A stretch of DNA of 40,926 nucleotides from positions 1-40,926 of the forward strand of contig JAPHTQ010000020.1 in NCBI GenBank assembly GCA_026196275.1, written 5' to 3'. Of this stretch, positions 23,280 to 32,290 are shown piece by piece; position 1 is the stretch's first letter; each line of letters begins with the position of its first letter. Position numbers and translations under genes: made by a program. Source of the DNA: Gammaproteobacteria bacterium (GTDB lineage: Bacteria > Pseudomonadota > Gammaproteobacteria > Thiohalomonadales > Thiohalomonadaceae). A model generated the notes under the pieces. The model did not search any database. It had not been told where the DNA came from and was given only the letters and a program-made list of their open reading frames with translations.

Positions 23280-26200
23280 ACGATACCGCCGAACTCTTCC
23301 CCGAGACCGCCGCCGGCCCCGCCCTGCTGCGGGAACTGGAGGTGTTCAACTGGGGCCCCTTCGGCGGCCTCCACCGCGCCGTGATCGACCCGCGCGGCAG
23401 CGCCATCATTGGCCCCACCGGCAGCGGCAAGACCACCCTGGTCGACGCGCTGATGACCCTGCTGGTGCCCCAGCCGCGCTACAACCTCGCCTCCACCGGC
23501 GGCCACGAGAGCGACCGCGACCTGCTCTCCTACGTCCGCGGCGTCACCGGCGCGGGCAACGAGAGCGGCGACAACGAACACATCGCCCGCCCCGGCAAGA
23601 CCGTCAGCGCCATCCACGCACGCTTCGGCGAGGGCGAACAGGCGCTGAGCATCGGCGCCCTGCTCTGGCTCGACGGCACCAGCAACGCCCCCTCCGATCT
23701 CAAGCGGCTCTGGCTCTTCGCCCGGCGCGACGACCAGAGCCTGGCCCACTGGCTCGGCCTGTTCGAGGAGGGCGGCGCCCGCGCGCTCAAGCAGTACGCC
23801 AAAGAGGGCGAGGCGCTGCGCGCCCACGACAGCAAGAAGGCCTTCCTGGCGCAGCTGCGCCGCCACTTCGAGGTGGGCGAAAACGCTTTCACCCTGCTCA
23901 ACCGCGCCGCCGGTCTCAAACAGCTCAACAGCATCGACGAGATCTTCCGCGAGCTAGTGCTCGACGACCGCTCCGCCTTCGCCCGCGCCGCCGAGGTGGC
24001 CGCCGAGTTCGACGACCTGGCCGCCATCCACGCCGAGCTGGAGACGGCGCGGCGCCAGCAGCACTCCCTCGCCCCTATCGAACCGCTGGATCGCGACCAC
24101 CGCCAATGCCGTGAGGAGCTGGAGCGGCTGCAGCGGCTGCAACGGATCCTGCCCACCCACTACGCCCTGCACGGCCGGCGCCTCTGGGGCGAGGAGGTGA
24201 GCCGGCTGGAGCAGGCCATCGCCGGCCACGACGCCCGCATCGCCGAACTGACGCAGGAGGAGCGGCAGCGCCGCCGCGAGGCCGACACCCTCAAGACGCT
24301 CTACCTGCAGGCCGGCGGCGCCGGCATCGAACAGCTCAAGGAGCTGATCGACAAACAGCGCCAGCAGCTCGAACAGCGCAAGCATGCCGCCGCCCAGTAC
24401 ACCACGCTCTGCGCCAACCTGTCGCTGGACGATACCCTCAGCGCCGAGGCCCTGCAGGCCAACCAGCGGCAGGTGGCGGAACGGCAGGAGGCACTGTCGC
24501 AGGAGCAGCAGACACTCGAGGAGCGGCAACTGCAATCGGGCGCGGCACTGGTGGAGCAGCGCCGACGCCGCAGCGAGGCGGAGGACGAGTTGGGCAAGAT
24601 CCGCGCCCGCCCCGGCTCCAACCTCCCCGGCCGCTACCAGGACTTTCGCGCCGAGCTGGCCCGTGCGCTCGACCTGGACGAAGAGCAGCTGCCCTTCCTC
24701 GCCGAGCTGGTCGAGGTCCAGGCGGCGGAGAGCCGCTGGCGCGGCGCCGTCGAACGCGCTCTGGGCGGCCACCGCCTGCGCATCCTGGTGCCGCCGGAGG
24801 CGATGCGGGCGGCGCTGGCCTGGGTCAACCACCGCGACAACCGCCTGCACGTGCGCCTGCTCGAGGTGGAGGCACCGGCGCAGGCGCCCCGCTTCCACGA
24901 CGACGGCTTCTGCCGCAAGCTCAACTTCAAGCCCCACCCCCACCGCGAGGCGCTGAAGGGGCTGCTGGCCGGGCTCGACCGCCACTGCGTCGACTCCCCC
25001 ACCGCCCTGCGCGACACCCCCCACGGCATGACCGCCGAAGGGCTGATGTCGGGCAAGATAGGGCTGTTTGAAAAGCAGGACCAGCGCCCGCTGAACGAGG
25101 GCTGGATGACCGGCTTCGACAACCGCGACCGCCTCGCCGAGCTGGAGCGGGAACTGGCACAGCTCAAACGGGAACTGGAGCGCGCCGAAGCCGACCACCG
25201 CCAGACCCGGGACGCACTCAAGCGGATGGCGGAGCAGCAGACGCTGCTCGAGCGCCTCGCGGGGCTGGACTACCCGACCATCGACCTGCCCGGCGCCGAG
25301 GCGGAGCTGGCCAGCCTGCAACAGCGGCTGGAACGGCTCACCGCCCCCAACTCCGACGCCGCCCGCGCCCGACAACAGTACGAAGCCGCCGAAGAGGCAT
25401 TAAAGGCGTTACACGACCGGATCCGCGAGCAGGAGAACAAACGAAGCCGCCTGCTGGAGCGGCGCGACACCGCCGCCGAGCAGCATGACAACGCCTCCTC
25501 CCGCATCGGCGAGGGGCTGAGCGATGCCGACCGGCAGCTCGCCGCCGAGGCGCTGCCCACCCCCGACGCCGCCCAGCTGCGCCAACTCGACAACCTGGAA
25601 CGGGAGGAGGGTCAACGGCTGGGCAGCGCTATCGAGACCGAAGGCAACCGCCTCAAGCGGCTGGAGCAGAAGCTGGTGCGGCAGATGGAGACGGCGCAAC
25701 GGGCCGACACCGGCGCCCTGGCCGAGAGCGGCAGCGAGCTGCAGGACATCCCCGACTATCTGAAGCGGCTGCGCGTACTCAACGAAGAGGCGCTGCCGGA
25801 AAAACAGGCGCGCTTTCTCGACTACCTCAACCAGTCCTCCGATCAGGGGGTCACCCAGTTGCTCAGCGGCATCGACAACGAGGTGGGCATCATCGAGGAG
25901 CGCATCGAAGACCTCAACGCCACCCTGCGCCGGGTCGACTTCCAGCCCGGCCGCTACCTGCAGCTGCAACCGCGCCGGGTGGTGCACGAGAGCCTGCGCA
26001 CCCTGCAGAGCGCCCAGCGCCGGCTCGCCTCCGCCGCCCTGGCCGACGACGGCGGCGAGAGCCACTACCGCGCCCTGGCCGAGCTGGTGGCCCTGCTGCG
26101 CGACGCTGCCGAGAACAAGCGCACCCTCGGCGCCCGCGCCCTGCTCGACCCGCGCTACCGGCTGCAGTTCGCCGTCTCGGTGATCGAGCGTGACGGCGGG

Positions 26201-26575
26201 CGCATCATCGAGACCCGCACCGGCTCCCAGGGCGGCAGCGGCGGCGAGAAGGAGATCATCGCCAGCTACATCCTCACCGCCTCACTCAGCTACGCCCTCT
26301 GCCCCGAGGGCAGCAGCCGGCCCCTGTTCGGCACCATCGTGCTGGATGAGGCCTTCTCCAAAAGCTCCCAGGCGGTGGCCGGGCGCATCGTCTCCGCCCT
26401 GCGCGAATTCGGCCTCCACCCGCTGTTCGTCACCCCCAACAAGGAGATGCGCCTGCTGCGCGCCCACACCCGCTCAGCGATCCTGGTCCACCGCAAAGGG
26501 CTGCAGGCCACCCTCACCGACATCAGCTGGGAGGAGCTGGAGGCGCATGCGAAAAAGAAGCTGCTCCACAAATAG
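23276..26575 (+). CDS. jetC: Wadjet type I subunit JetC (SMC/MukB-like ATPase)
   Basis: 1099-aa SMC-type ATPase, the motor of Wadjet that extrudes DNA loops and recognises small closed circles. Walker A GPTGSGKTT at 46-54 follows VFNWGPFGG; long coiled coils flank a hinge-like region around 440-560 (FLAELVEVQAAESRWRGAVE). ABC signature SGGEKE at about 985-990 and Walker B IVLDEAFS at about 1020 close the head. The frame is open 375 nt upstream of the ATG, but the ATGA overlap with jetB marks the true start. It is followed by 96 nt containing an inverted repeat, not directly by jetD. Confidence 0.95.
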   Translation: MNDTAELFPETAAGPALLRELEVFNWGPFGGLHRAVIDPRGSAIIGPTGSGKTTLVDALMTLLVPQPRYNLASTGGHESDRDLLSYVRGVTGAGNESGDNEHIARPGKTVSAIHARFGEGEQALSIGALLWLDGTSNAPSDLKRLWLFARRDDQSLAHWLGLFEEGGARALKQYAKEGEALRAHDSKKAFLAQLRRHFEVGENAFTLLNRAAGLKQLNSIDEIFRELVLDDRSAFARAAEVAAEFDDLAAIHAELETARRQQHSLAPIEPLDRDHRQCREELERLQRLQRILPTHYALHGRRLWGEEVSRLEQAIAGHDARIAELTQEERQRRREADTLKTLYLQAGGAGIEQLKELIDKQRQQLEQRKHAAAQYTTLCANLSLDDTLSAEALQANQRQVAERQEALSQEQQTLEERQLQSGAALVEQRRRRSEAEDELGKIRARPGSNLPGRYQDFRAELARALDLDEEQLPFLAELVEVQAAESRWRGAVERALGGHRLRILVPPEAMRAALAWVNHRDNRLHVRLLEVEAPAQAPRFHDDGFCRKLNFKPHPHREALKGLLAGLDRHCVDSPTALRDTPHGMTAEGLMSGKIGLFEKQDQRPLNEGWMTGFDNRDRLAELERELAQLKRELERAEADHRQTRDALKRMAEQQTLLERLAGLDYPTIDLPGAEAELASLQQRLERLTAPNSDAARARQQYEAAEEALKALHDRIREQENKRSRLLERRDTAAEQHDNASSRIGEGLSDADRQLAAEALPTPDAAQLRQLDNLEREEGQRLGSAIETEGNRLKRLEQKLVRQMETAQRADTGALAESGSELQDIPDYLKRLRVLNEEALPEKQARFLDYLNQSSDQGVTQLLSGIDNEVGIIEERIEDLNATLRRVDFQPGRYLQLQPRRVVHESLRTLQSAQRRLASAALADDGGESHYRALAELVALLRDAAENKRTLGARALLDPRYRLQFAVSVIERDGGRIIETRTGSQGGSGGEKEIIASYILTASLSYALCPEGSSRPLFGTIVLDEAFSKSSQAVAGRIVSALREFGLHPLFVTPNKEMRLLRAHTRSAILVHRKGLQATLTDISWEELEAHAKKKLLHK

Positions 26576-26631
26576 TTCCCAACCCCGGCAACCCGGACCA
26601 TTCAGACAAAAAGTGGAGAACAATCCCACCT

Positions 26632-26660
26632 TGTGCCACACTTATTGTTCGTGTGACACA
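26632..26660. promoter_or_regulatory. Inverted repeat upstream of vapB, candidate TA operator
   Basis: TGTGCCACAC (26632-26641) and GTGTGACACA (26651-26660) form a 9-of-10 inverted repeat with a 9-nt AT-rich spacer, 11 nt before the antitoxin ATG. AbrB-type antitoxins bind such palindromes over their own promoters. This suggests the toxin-antitoxin genes keep their own control inside the jet operon. Confidence 0.6.
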
Positions 26661-26671
26661 GGCTTTGAACC

Positions 26672-26929
26672 ATGGCAACAGAAAACAATGAGATCCAGAT
26701 TGGCGCCCAGGGAAGGGTGGTCATCCCCGCGGCGCTACGCAAGTCGCTGCAGCTGAAGCCCGGGGATCGGCTGGTCGCCCGGCAGGTGGGCGACTCCCTT
26801 GTACTGGAGCGACGCGAAGCGGTCATCAAGCGGCTGCAGGGGCTGTTCGCACACATTCCGGCAGAGGTGAGCTTGACCGATGAGCTTATCCACGAACGCC
26901 GCGAAGAGGCCGAACGGGAGGAGGTATGA
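26672..26929 (+). CDS. vapB: AbrB/MazE-type antitoxin (VapB-like)
   Basis: 85-aa antitoxin. The swapped-hairpin AbrB/SpoVT DNA-binding domain spans about 5-50 (QIGAQGRVVIPAALRKSL, then LKPGDRLVARQVG). The charged C-terminal helix (about 60-85, ending EEAEREEV) is the usual toxin-neutralising tail. It overlaps the toxin gene by 4 nt (ATGA, 26926-26929). It begins 96 nt after jetC and is preceded by an inverted repeat, so it probably represses its own promoter. Confidence 0.92.
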   Translation: MATENNEIQIGAQGRVVIPAALRKSLQLKPGDRLVARQVGDSLVLERREAVIKRLQGLFAHIPAEVSLTDELIHERREEAEREEV

Positions 26930-27306
26930 GTACAGTAGTCGACGCCTCGGCCCTGCTCGCCTTTCTGCACAAAGAACCGGGTGCCGAAAAGGTGGAGGCC
27001 GCCCTCGACGGTGCGCGGGTCTCCGCGGTCAACTGGGCCGAGGTGGTGCAGAAGGCTCTGCGGCAGAGTGTCGACACTGTCGGCATGCAAGCGGCCTTTA
27101 TCGAGGTGGGCGTGCAGTTCGAGGCGTTCACTCCAACCCAGGCCGAAACCGCAGCCCGGCTGTGGGAGCCTGGGAAAGCCCTCGGCCTGTCGCTCGCCGA
27201 TCGCGCCTGCATCGCCCTGGCTTCAGAGCTCAGCCTGCCAATCCTGACCGGCGATCGCGCCTGGACCCGACTTGATATAGATGTGGAAATCGTGCTTTTC
27301 CGTTGA
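26926..27306 (+). CDS. vapC: PIN-domain ribonuclease toxin (VapC-like)
   Basis: 126-aa PIN-domain endoribonuclease. The four acidic catalytic residues are in place: Asp6 (VVDASALL), Glu39 (NWAEV), Asp92 (LSLADRACIALA) and Asp110 (LTGDRAW). The family usually cuts tRNA or rRNA and halts translation. It overlaps vapB, the standard antitoxin-toxin order. Only 12 nt separate it from the HigA-like gene. All key residues are intact, so it should be active. Confidence 0.93.
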   Translation: MSTVVDASALLAFLHKEPGAEKVEAALDGARVSAVNWAEVVQKALRQSVDTVGMQAAFIEVGVQFEAFTPTQAETAARLWEPGKALGLSLADRACIALASELSLPILTGDRAWTRLDIDVEIVLFR

Positions 27307-27318
27307 GGAGGACGCAAC

Positions 27319-27618
27319 ATGATGGAAAACGGCATGCGCCCGGTTCATCCCGGCGAGATCCTGCGTGAGGATTTCATGCGCCCGCTTGAACTCAGCGCCA
27401 ACGCCCTGGCCAAAGCGCTGCATGTCCCCGCCGGACGTATCAACGATATCGTGCTGGAGCGCTGCGGCATCACCCCCGACACGGCACTGCGCCTGGCCCG
27501 TTACTTCGGCGGCGATGCCCGTTCCTGGCTAAACCTGCAGGCCGAATATGACCTGAAAGTCGCCACCGCAGAGAAGGGTGAGACAATCGTCCGCGAGATA
27601 GATCCCAGAGCGGCCTAG
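27319..27618 (+). CDS. higA: HigA-family antitoxin-like HTH protein, no HigB partner
   Basis: 99-aa HigA/VapI-family protein with the family opening RPVHPGEILREDFMRPL and an XRE-type HTH (about 25-65, LSANALAKALHVPAGRINDIV, then DTALRLARYFG). C-terminal SWLNLQAEYDLKVA is also typical. A strong GAGGAGG (27305-27311) precedes it. No HigB/RelE-type toxin is found on either side; upstream is vapC and downstream jetD. Its stop TAG shares one base with the jetD GTG start (27618), so jetD translation is probably coupled to it. It may act as an antitoxin in trans or as a repressor. Confidence 0.9.
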   Translation: MMENGMRPVHPGEILREDFMRPLELSANALAKALHVPAGRINDIVLERCGITPDTALRLARYFGGDARSWLNLQAEYDLKVATAEKGETIVREIDPRAA

Positions 27619-28787
27619 TGCGCTCCCCCACCGACCTGGCAGAGAAACTTGCCCGCCAGTGGCAACAGGCCGCGCTGCGCGAACGGCGGCTGCTCGACGG
27701 CGAGGGGTGGCCGTTGGAGCTGGCCATCGGCAAGCCGACAGGGCGGCAGATGGCCGAGTCGATTTCCGAAGTACGCCGCCATGTGGCCCGCTGGCGCGAG
27801 GTGACGGTCGGCGAGGTGGTGTGGGAAGCAATACGCTTTCGCGCCGCCGCCGAGGCGGTGGAGCTGCCGGTGGCCTGGCGGCTGCGAAGCCCCAGCGAGT
27901 GGATCGCCGCCACCGGCGATGCCGCCATCAAACAGGAGTACCGCCGCCTGGAGCGGCTGGTGGTCGGCAGCGACGAGCGCTTCCATCGCCTGCTGGTAGT
28001 TCGCCGCCACCTGCACGCCGGCAAACCGGAGGCGGAGGTGTCGCAGGCAACACAGCTGGCCGGGCAGCTGACGCCCGGCTGCGCCGCCGGCGCCCCGCTA
28101 CGGGCTCTGGCACTGGCCGGCATCGACAGCAAGTTCTTCGAGCGCCACCGCCGTCTGGTCACCGCCCTGCTCGACGTCCGCTTCGACGGTGCCGCCAGTG
28201 AGCTGGGGCTGGAGGGCTTTCTCGGCGCCCTCGATGAGCGCGACCACTGGCTGCTGCTGGCCGACCTCGACGGCGGCCTGCTCCCCTTCCGCCAGCTGCG
28301 GGTGCGGGACAAGGAACTGGCAGAGACCCCTCTGCCCGCCGCCAACATCCTGGTGGTGGAGAACGAACAGAGCCTCCACCAGCTGCCGCAAACGCCACAG
28401 ACCATCGCCATCCTCGGTGCCGGCCTCAACCTCGCCTGGCTCGCCGCCCCCTGGCTGGCCGAGCGCCGCCTCGCCTACTGGGGCGACATCGACAGCTGGG
28501 GACTGACCATGCTCGCCCGCGCCCGTCGCCACCAAGGAGCCATCACCCCGCTACTGATAGGCGAGGATCTGTTCGAGTGCTATAAACAATCCGCCGTAAC
28601 CGAGCCCCATCCCGCCGACGCCACACCCCCACAGGAGCTGGACGATGATGAACGCGTCCTCTATCGCCGCCTGCTCGCCGAGGAGAGGGGACGACTGGAG
28701 CAGGAGTTCATCCCGACCGGGCGGGTGGACGAGGCCGTCACCGCCTGGGCTTGTAACACTGCCGCCGGTGCCGGGCGCGCTCTATAG
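27618..28787 (+). CDS. jetD: Wadjet type I subunit JetD (Toprim-type nuclease)
   Basis: 389-aa nuclease subunit that cuts the plasmid once the SMC complex has trapped it. N-terminal DUF3322 region (about 1-180) and C-terminal DUF2220/Toprim domain (about 190-380). Toprim acidic residues are visible: Glu248 in LVVENEQS and the Asp290-x-Asp292 pair in YWGDIDSWG. A late LEQEF (about 360) is typical of JetD. Start is GTG at 27618, overlapping the higA stop by 1 nt, so it needs read-through from the toxin-antitoxin genes. In described Wadjet type I operons jetD normally follows jetC directly. Confidence 0.93.
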   Translation: MRSPTDLAEKLARQWQQAALRERRLLDGEGWPLELAIGKPTGRQMAESISEVRRHVARWREVTVGEVVWEAIRFRAAAEAVELPVAWRLRSPSEWIAATGDAAIKQEYRRLERLVVGSDERFHRLLVVRRHLHAGKPEAEVSQATQLAGQLTPGCAAGAPLRALALAGIDSKFFERHRRLVTALLDVRFDGAASELGLEGFLGALDERDHWLLLADLDGGLLPFRQLRVRDKELAETPLPAANILVVENEQSLHQLPQTPQTIAILGAGLNLAWLAAPWLAERRLAYWGDIDSWGLTMLARARRHQGAITPLLIGEDLFECYKQSAVTEPHPADATPPQELDDDERVLYRRLLAEERGRLEQEFIPTGRVDEAVTAWACNTAAGAGRAL

Positions 28788-28828
28788 CTATTGTTAAACA
28801 ACCTTTAGACGGGTGATCTACGCCACGA

Positions 28829-28857
28829 TTGGCCCAACCTGACAGGCCCGGTATGAT
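28829..28857 (+). promoter_or_regulatory. Candidate sigma70 promoter of the SNF2 gene
   Basis: TTGGCC (28829-28834), 17-bp spacer, TATGAT (28852-28857). Transcription would start near 28864, about 32 nt before the TTG start. This suggests the helicase has its own promoter rather than depending on the jet operon. Confidence 0.5.
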
Positions 28858-28895
28858 CTCCTGCCACTGCATAAAGGGCTAAAGACGAAAAGATT

Positions 28896-31800
28896 TTGAG
28901 CATCGACCCCAAAAAGATCACAGCACAACGACTGCGGGAGGAGTGTGGCCACGGCGCCTACGAGCGCGGGCGCGGCTACTTCAATCAGGGCCGCGCCACG
29001 CTGGTCGAGGCGATTGAAGAGAGCGGTGGCGCACTGCGGCTGCTCACTACCAACCGGGGCCGCCGCGGGCGACTCTACGATCAGGAGATCCTGCTGGAGC
29101 AGACCCGACAGGGGCTGGCGATCGAAGGCTTCTGCGACTGTCCGGTGAGTTTCAACTGCAAGCACGTGGTGGCCGGCTGTTTGGCGTGGAAGGCGCAGGC
29201 CGCGCCGGTTACCGCCGGCGGGGGTGACTTTGAGCAGTGGCTGGCGCAGCTTGAGGCGCCCGCCTCCCTGCCTGTGGAGCAGACGCAGGAGGCGCTGCTC
29301 TACCTGCTCGCCCCGGCCTCCCACCGCCGCGGCCCTGAGGCGGTCATTGAGCTCTATTTCGTTATCGCCAAACGCAAGCGCAACGGCGAGTGGGGCAAGG
29401 GGCGACGCGCCATCCTCTCGACCCTGAGCAACCACTATACCCCGCCGCGCTATATGCAGCCCGTGGACAGCGAGATCGTCACCCTGCTCGGTGCCGGCCA
29501 CCCCTACCATTGGGGTGACGGCATCGAGCTCAAGGGGTCGGCCGATCGCATCGCGCTGGATCTGATGGTGCAGAGCGGGCGGCTCTACTGGGGCCGAGAG
29601 AAGCGGCTGGGCCGCATCCGGCAGGGCGAGCCTCGCCCCCTCGCCCTGCACTGGCACAAGCAGAAAGGGAAATACCGGCTGGAGCTGGAGCGCGAGGCGC
29701 TCGGGGCGATGCTCAGCGTCACCCCACCCTGCTACATCGATCCGGACCGTCTCGAGCTGGGGGAGGTGCAGCCACCCGCAGGCCTCTCTACCGACAAACT
29801 CCAACTGCTCGAACAGGCGCCGCCGGTCAGCGCCAAGAAGGCGGACCGCATCAGCCGCCTGCTGGCGCTGCACCACCCGGCGTTGCCAACGCCGAAAAAG
29901 GTGCCGCTGGAGGAGGTCGAGGCACCACCTCAGCCACGCCTCACCCTGCAGTTCGAGCCGGAACTGCCCACCACCATCATGATGGTGCTCGATTTTCTCT
30001 ACGCCGACACCCCTGTCGACTGGAGCAAACAGTCCGCCACCGTGACCATCGAACGGGGAAAGAAGCTGCTGCGTATCCGGCGTGACCCACAGGCGGAGAA
30101 TGCCGCCCGCGAGACCCTGCTGGCCACCGGCGTGATGCCATTTTTAAGCGAACCCGACACCTATGTGTTCCACAGTATTGCGAGTAACCGTCAGGTGGCC
30201 CTCGGCGAGTGGTTCCGTTTCAGCGAGGAGGTGTTGCCGCAACTGGAGCGGCAGGGGTGGCGGATCGAGCGGACCGAGGCGGCCCCCTTTACCCTGAGCC
30301 ATGCCGATGAGCTCGACGCCGAGATAGAGGAGTCGGAGAACGACTGGTTCGGACTGCGCTTCGATCTAGAGGTGGAGGGAAAGAAGCTGCCGCTGCTGCC
30401 ACTGGTCAGCGACCTGATCGGCGACTACCGCCCCGGCGAGCTGCCCGAGACCCTCTACCTCGACGTCGGCGACGGCCACTATGTCGCGGTACCGGGGGCG
30501 CGCATCGAGCCGGTGCTGCAGACCATCATCGACCTCTACGATCGCGACAGCGGCGACAATCCTGAGAGTCTGCGCCTGTCGCGTCTCGATGCCCCACGAC
30601 TGCTGGAACTGGGCGAGACCCGCGTACGCGGCGGGGAGAACCTGCAGCGAATGGCCCGGCGGCTGCGCAACTTCGACGGCATCAAGGCGGTCAAACCGCC
30701 CACCACCTTCAAGGGGGCGCTGCGCCCCTACCAGCAGCAGGGACTCGACTGGCTGCAGTTCCTGCGAGAGTACGAACTGGCCGGGATCCTCGCCGACGAC
30801 ATGGGGCTGGGCAAGACGGTGCAGGCACTCGCCCACCTGGCGGTGGAGAAGCGTGCCGGGCGGATGACGCGGCCCAGTCTGATCATCGCCCCCACCAGTC
30901 TGATGGGCAACTGGCGGCGGGAGGCGGCACAGTTCACCCCCAAGCTCAGAGTGCTGGTGCTGCACGGCCCCGAACGCGGCGCCCATTTCGACACCCTGGG
31001 CGATTACGATCTGGTGCTGACCACCTACCCGCTGCTGCCCCGCGACGCCGAGGTGCTGCAGGAACAGTCGTGGCACTACCTGATCCTCGACGAGGCGCAG
31101 CAGATCAAGAACCCCAAGTCCCAGGCTGCGCAACTGGTGCGACAGCTTGAGGCCAACCATCGCCTCTGCCTCACCGGCACACCGATGGAGAACCACCTCG
31201 GGGAGCTCTGGGCCCAGTTCGACTTTCTGCTACCCGGCTTCCTCGGCGACCAGAAACAGTTTGTGCAAAGCTACCGCACCCCCATCGAGAAGTTTGGCGA
31301 CAACGACAAACTCAAACGCCTCACCCAGCGCACCGCCCCCTTCATGCTGCGCCGCACCAAGTCGCTGGTGGCCAGCGAGTTGCCGGAGAAGACGGAGCTG
31401 TTGCGCACCGTCCCCATCGAAGGCAAGCAGGCGGCCCTCTACGAGAGCATCCGCCTGACCATGGAGAAGAAGGTGCGCGAGGCGATCGCCAAAAAGGGGC
31501 TGGCGCGCAGCCATATCACCATCCTCGACGCCCTGCTCAAGCTGCGCCAGGTCTGCTGCGACCCGCGGCTGCTGCCCAAGGGGACCCGCGGCGCCAAGGG
31601 GGCCGAATCGGCCAAGCTGAAGATGCTGATGGAGCTGCTGCCGGAGATGCTCGACGAGGGGCGGCGCATCCTCCTCTTCTCCCAATTCACCACCATGCTG
31701 GGGTTGATCGAAAGGGAGCTCAAGGCGCTCGATATCCCTTACGCCAAACTCACCGGCCAGACCCGCAAGCGCGAGGAGGCGATCGCACACTTTCGCGACG

Positions 31801-32120
31801 GTGAGGTGAATCTCTTCCTTATCAGCCTCAAGGCCGGCGGCGTCGGTCTCAACCTCACCGAGGCCGATACGGTGATCCACTACGACCCGTGGTGGAACCC
31901 GGCGGTGGAGGCGCAGGCCACCGACCGGGCCCACCGCATAGGTCAGACCAACCCGGTTTTCGTCTACAAATTGATCACCGAAGGGACCGTCGAGGAGAAG
32001 ATCCTGGCGCTCCAGGCACGCAAACAACAACTGGCTGACAACATCTACGGCAAGGGGGGGAAGGAGCAGGAGCGCTCCATCGACGCCGACACCATCAGCG
32101 CTCTGCTGGCATCAGAGTAG
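28896..32120 (+). CDS. SNF2-family helicase with N-terminal SWIM zinc finger
   Basis: 1074-aa Swi2/Snf2 ATPase, likely a DNA translocase rather than a strand-separating helicase. The SWIM finger CDCPVSFNCKH lies at about 80-90. The bacterial SNF2-associated region (about 150-560) follows. ATPase core: Walker A ADDMGLGKT (about 631-639), DEAQ box (about 732), SLKAGGVGLNL, and motif VI TDRAHRIGQ (about 1009). Start is TTG with a weak ribosome site; no upstream ATG is in frame. It follows jetD by 109 nt with its own likely promoter. Bacterial SNF2 proteins often occur in defence islands; a Wadjet role is unproven. Confidence 0.93.
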   Translation: MSIDPKKITAQRLREECGHGAYERGRGYFNQGRATLVEAIEESGGALRLLTTNRGRRGRLYDQEILLEQTRQGLAIEGFCDCPVSFNCKHVVAGCLAWKAQAAPVTAGGGDFEQWLAQLEAPASLPVEQTQEALLYLLAPASHRRGPEAVIELYFVIAKRKRNGEWGKGRRAILSTLSNHYTPPRYMQPVDSEIVTLLGAGHPYHWGDGIELKGSADRIALDLMVQSGRLYWGREKRLGRIRQGEPRPLALHWHKQKGKYRLELEREALGAMLSVTPPCYIDPDRLELGEVQPPAGLSTDKLQLLEQAPPVSAKKADRISRLLALHHPALPTPKKVPLEEVEAPPQPRLTLQFEPELPTTIMMVLDFLYADTPVDWSKQSATVTIERGKKLLRIRRDPQAENAARETLLATGVMPFLSEPDTYVFHSIASNRQVALGEWFRFSEEVLPQLERQGWRIERTEAAPFTLSHADELDAEIEESENDWFGLRFDLEVEGKKLPLLPLVSDLIGDYRPGELPETLYLDVGDGHYVAVPGARIEPVLQTIIDLYDRDSGDNPESLRLSRLDAPRLLELGETRVRGGENLQRMARRLRNFDGIKAVKPPTTFKGALRPYQQQGLDWLQFLREYELAGILADDMGLGKTVQALAHLAVEKRAGRMTRPSLIIAPTSLMGNWRREAAQFTPKLRVLVLHGPERGAHFDTLGDYDLVLTTYPLLPRDAEVLQEQSWHYLILDEAQQIKNPKSQAAQLVRQLEANHRLCLTGTPMENHLGELWAQFDFLLPGFLGDQKQFVQSYRTPIEKFGDNDKLKRLTQRTAPFMLRRTKSLVASELPEKTELLRTVPIEGKQAALYESIRLTMEKKVREAIAKKGLARSHITILDALLKLRQVCCDPRLLPKGTRGAKGAESAKLKMLMELLPEMLDEGRRILLFSQFTTMLGLIERELKALDIPYAKLTGQTRKREEAIAHFRDGEVNLFLISLKAGGVGLNLTEADTVIHYDPWWNPAVEAQATDRAHRIGQTNPVFVYKLITEGTVEEKILALQARKQQLADNIYGKGGKEQERSIDADTISALLASE

Positions 32121-32122
32121 AC

Positions 32123-32290
32123 TTGGCGAAGAAGATGGGTATGTTCGTCGAGGCCTTCGGCGAGGTGCGTGAGCTGGAGCAGGGGTTCTCACGCCAGCGC
32201 TTGGGGACTTTACCTGGCGGAAAATCCAGACAACACATCTTCCCCACTCCATGCTTCGCACTGAAGCGACGTCTCTATTCCCGCAAATAG
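32123..32290 (+). other. Short open frame after the SNF2 gene, doubtful
   Basis: TTG 32123 (or ATG 32135) to TAG 32290 gives 51-55 residues beginning with MGMFVEAFGEVRELEQGF. The first 20 residues look protein-like, perhaps the end of a lost gene; the last third lies in the duplicated noncoding segment and has no conservation of frame in the other copy. Probably a remnant rather than a gene. Confidence 0.25.

Noticed and set aside
23954-25375. 473-codon minus-strand frame opposite jetC
   Set aside because: Antisense shadow in high-GC coding DNA; Gly/Leu/Ala/Gln-rich with no domain.
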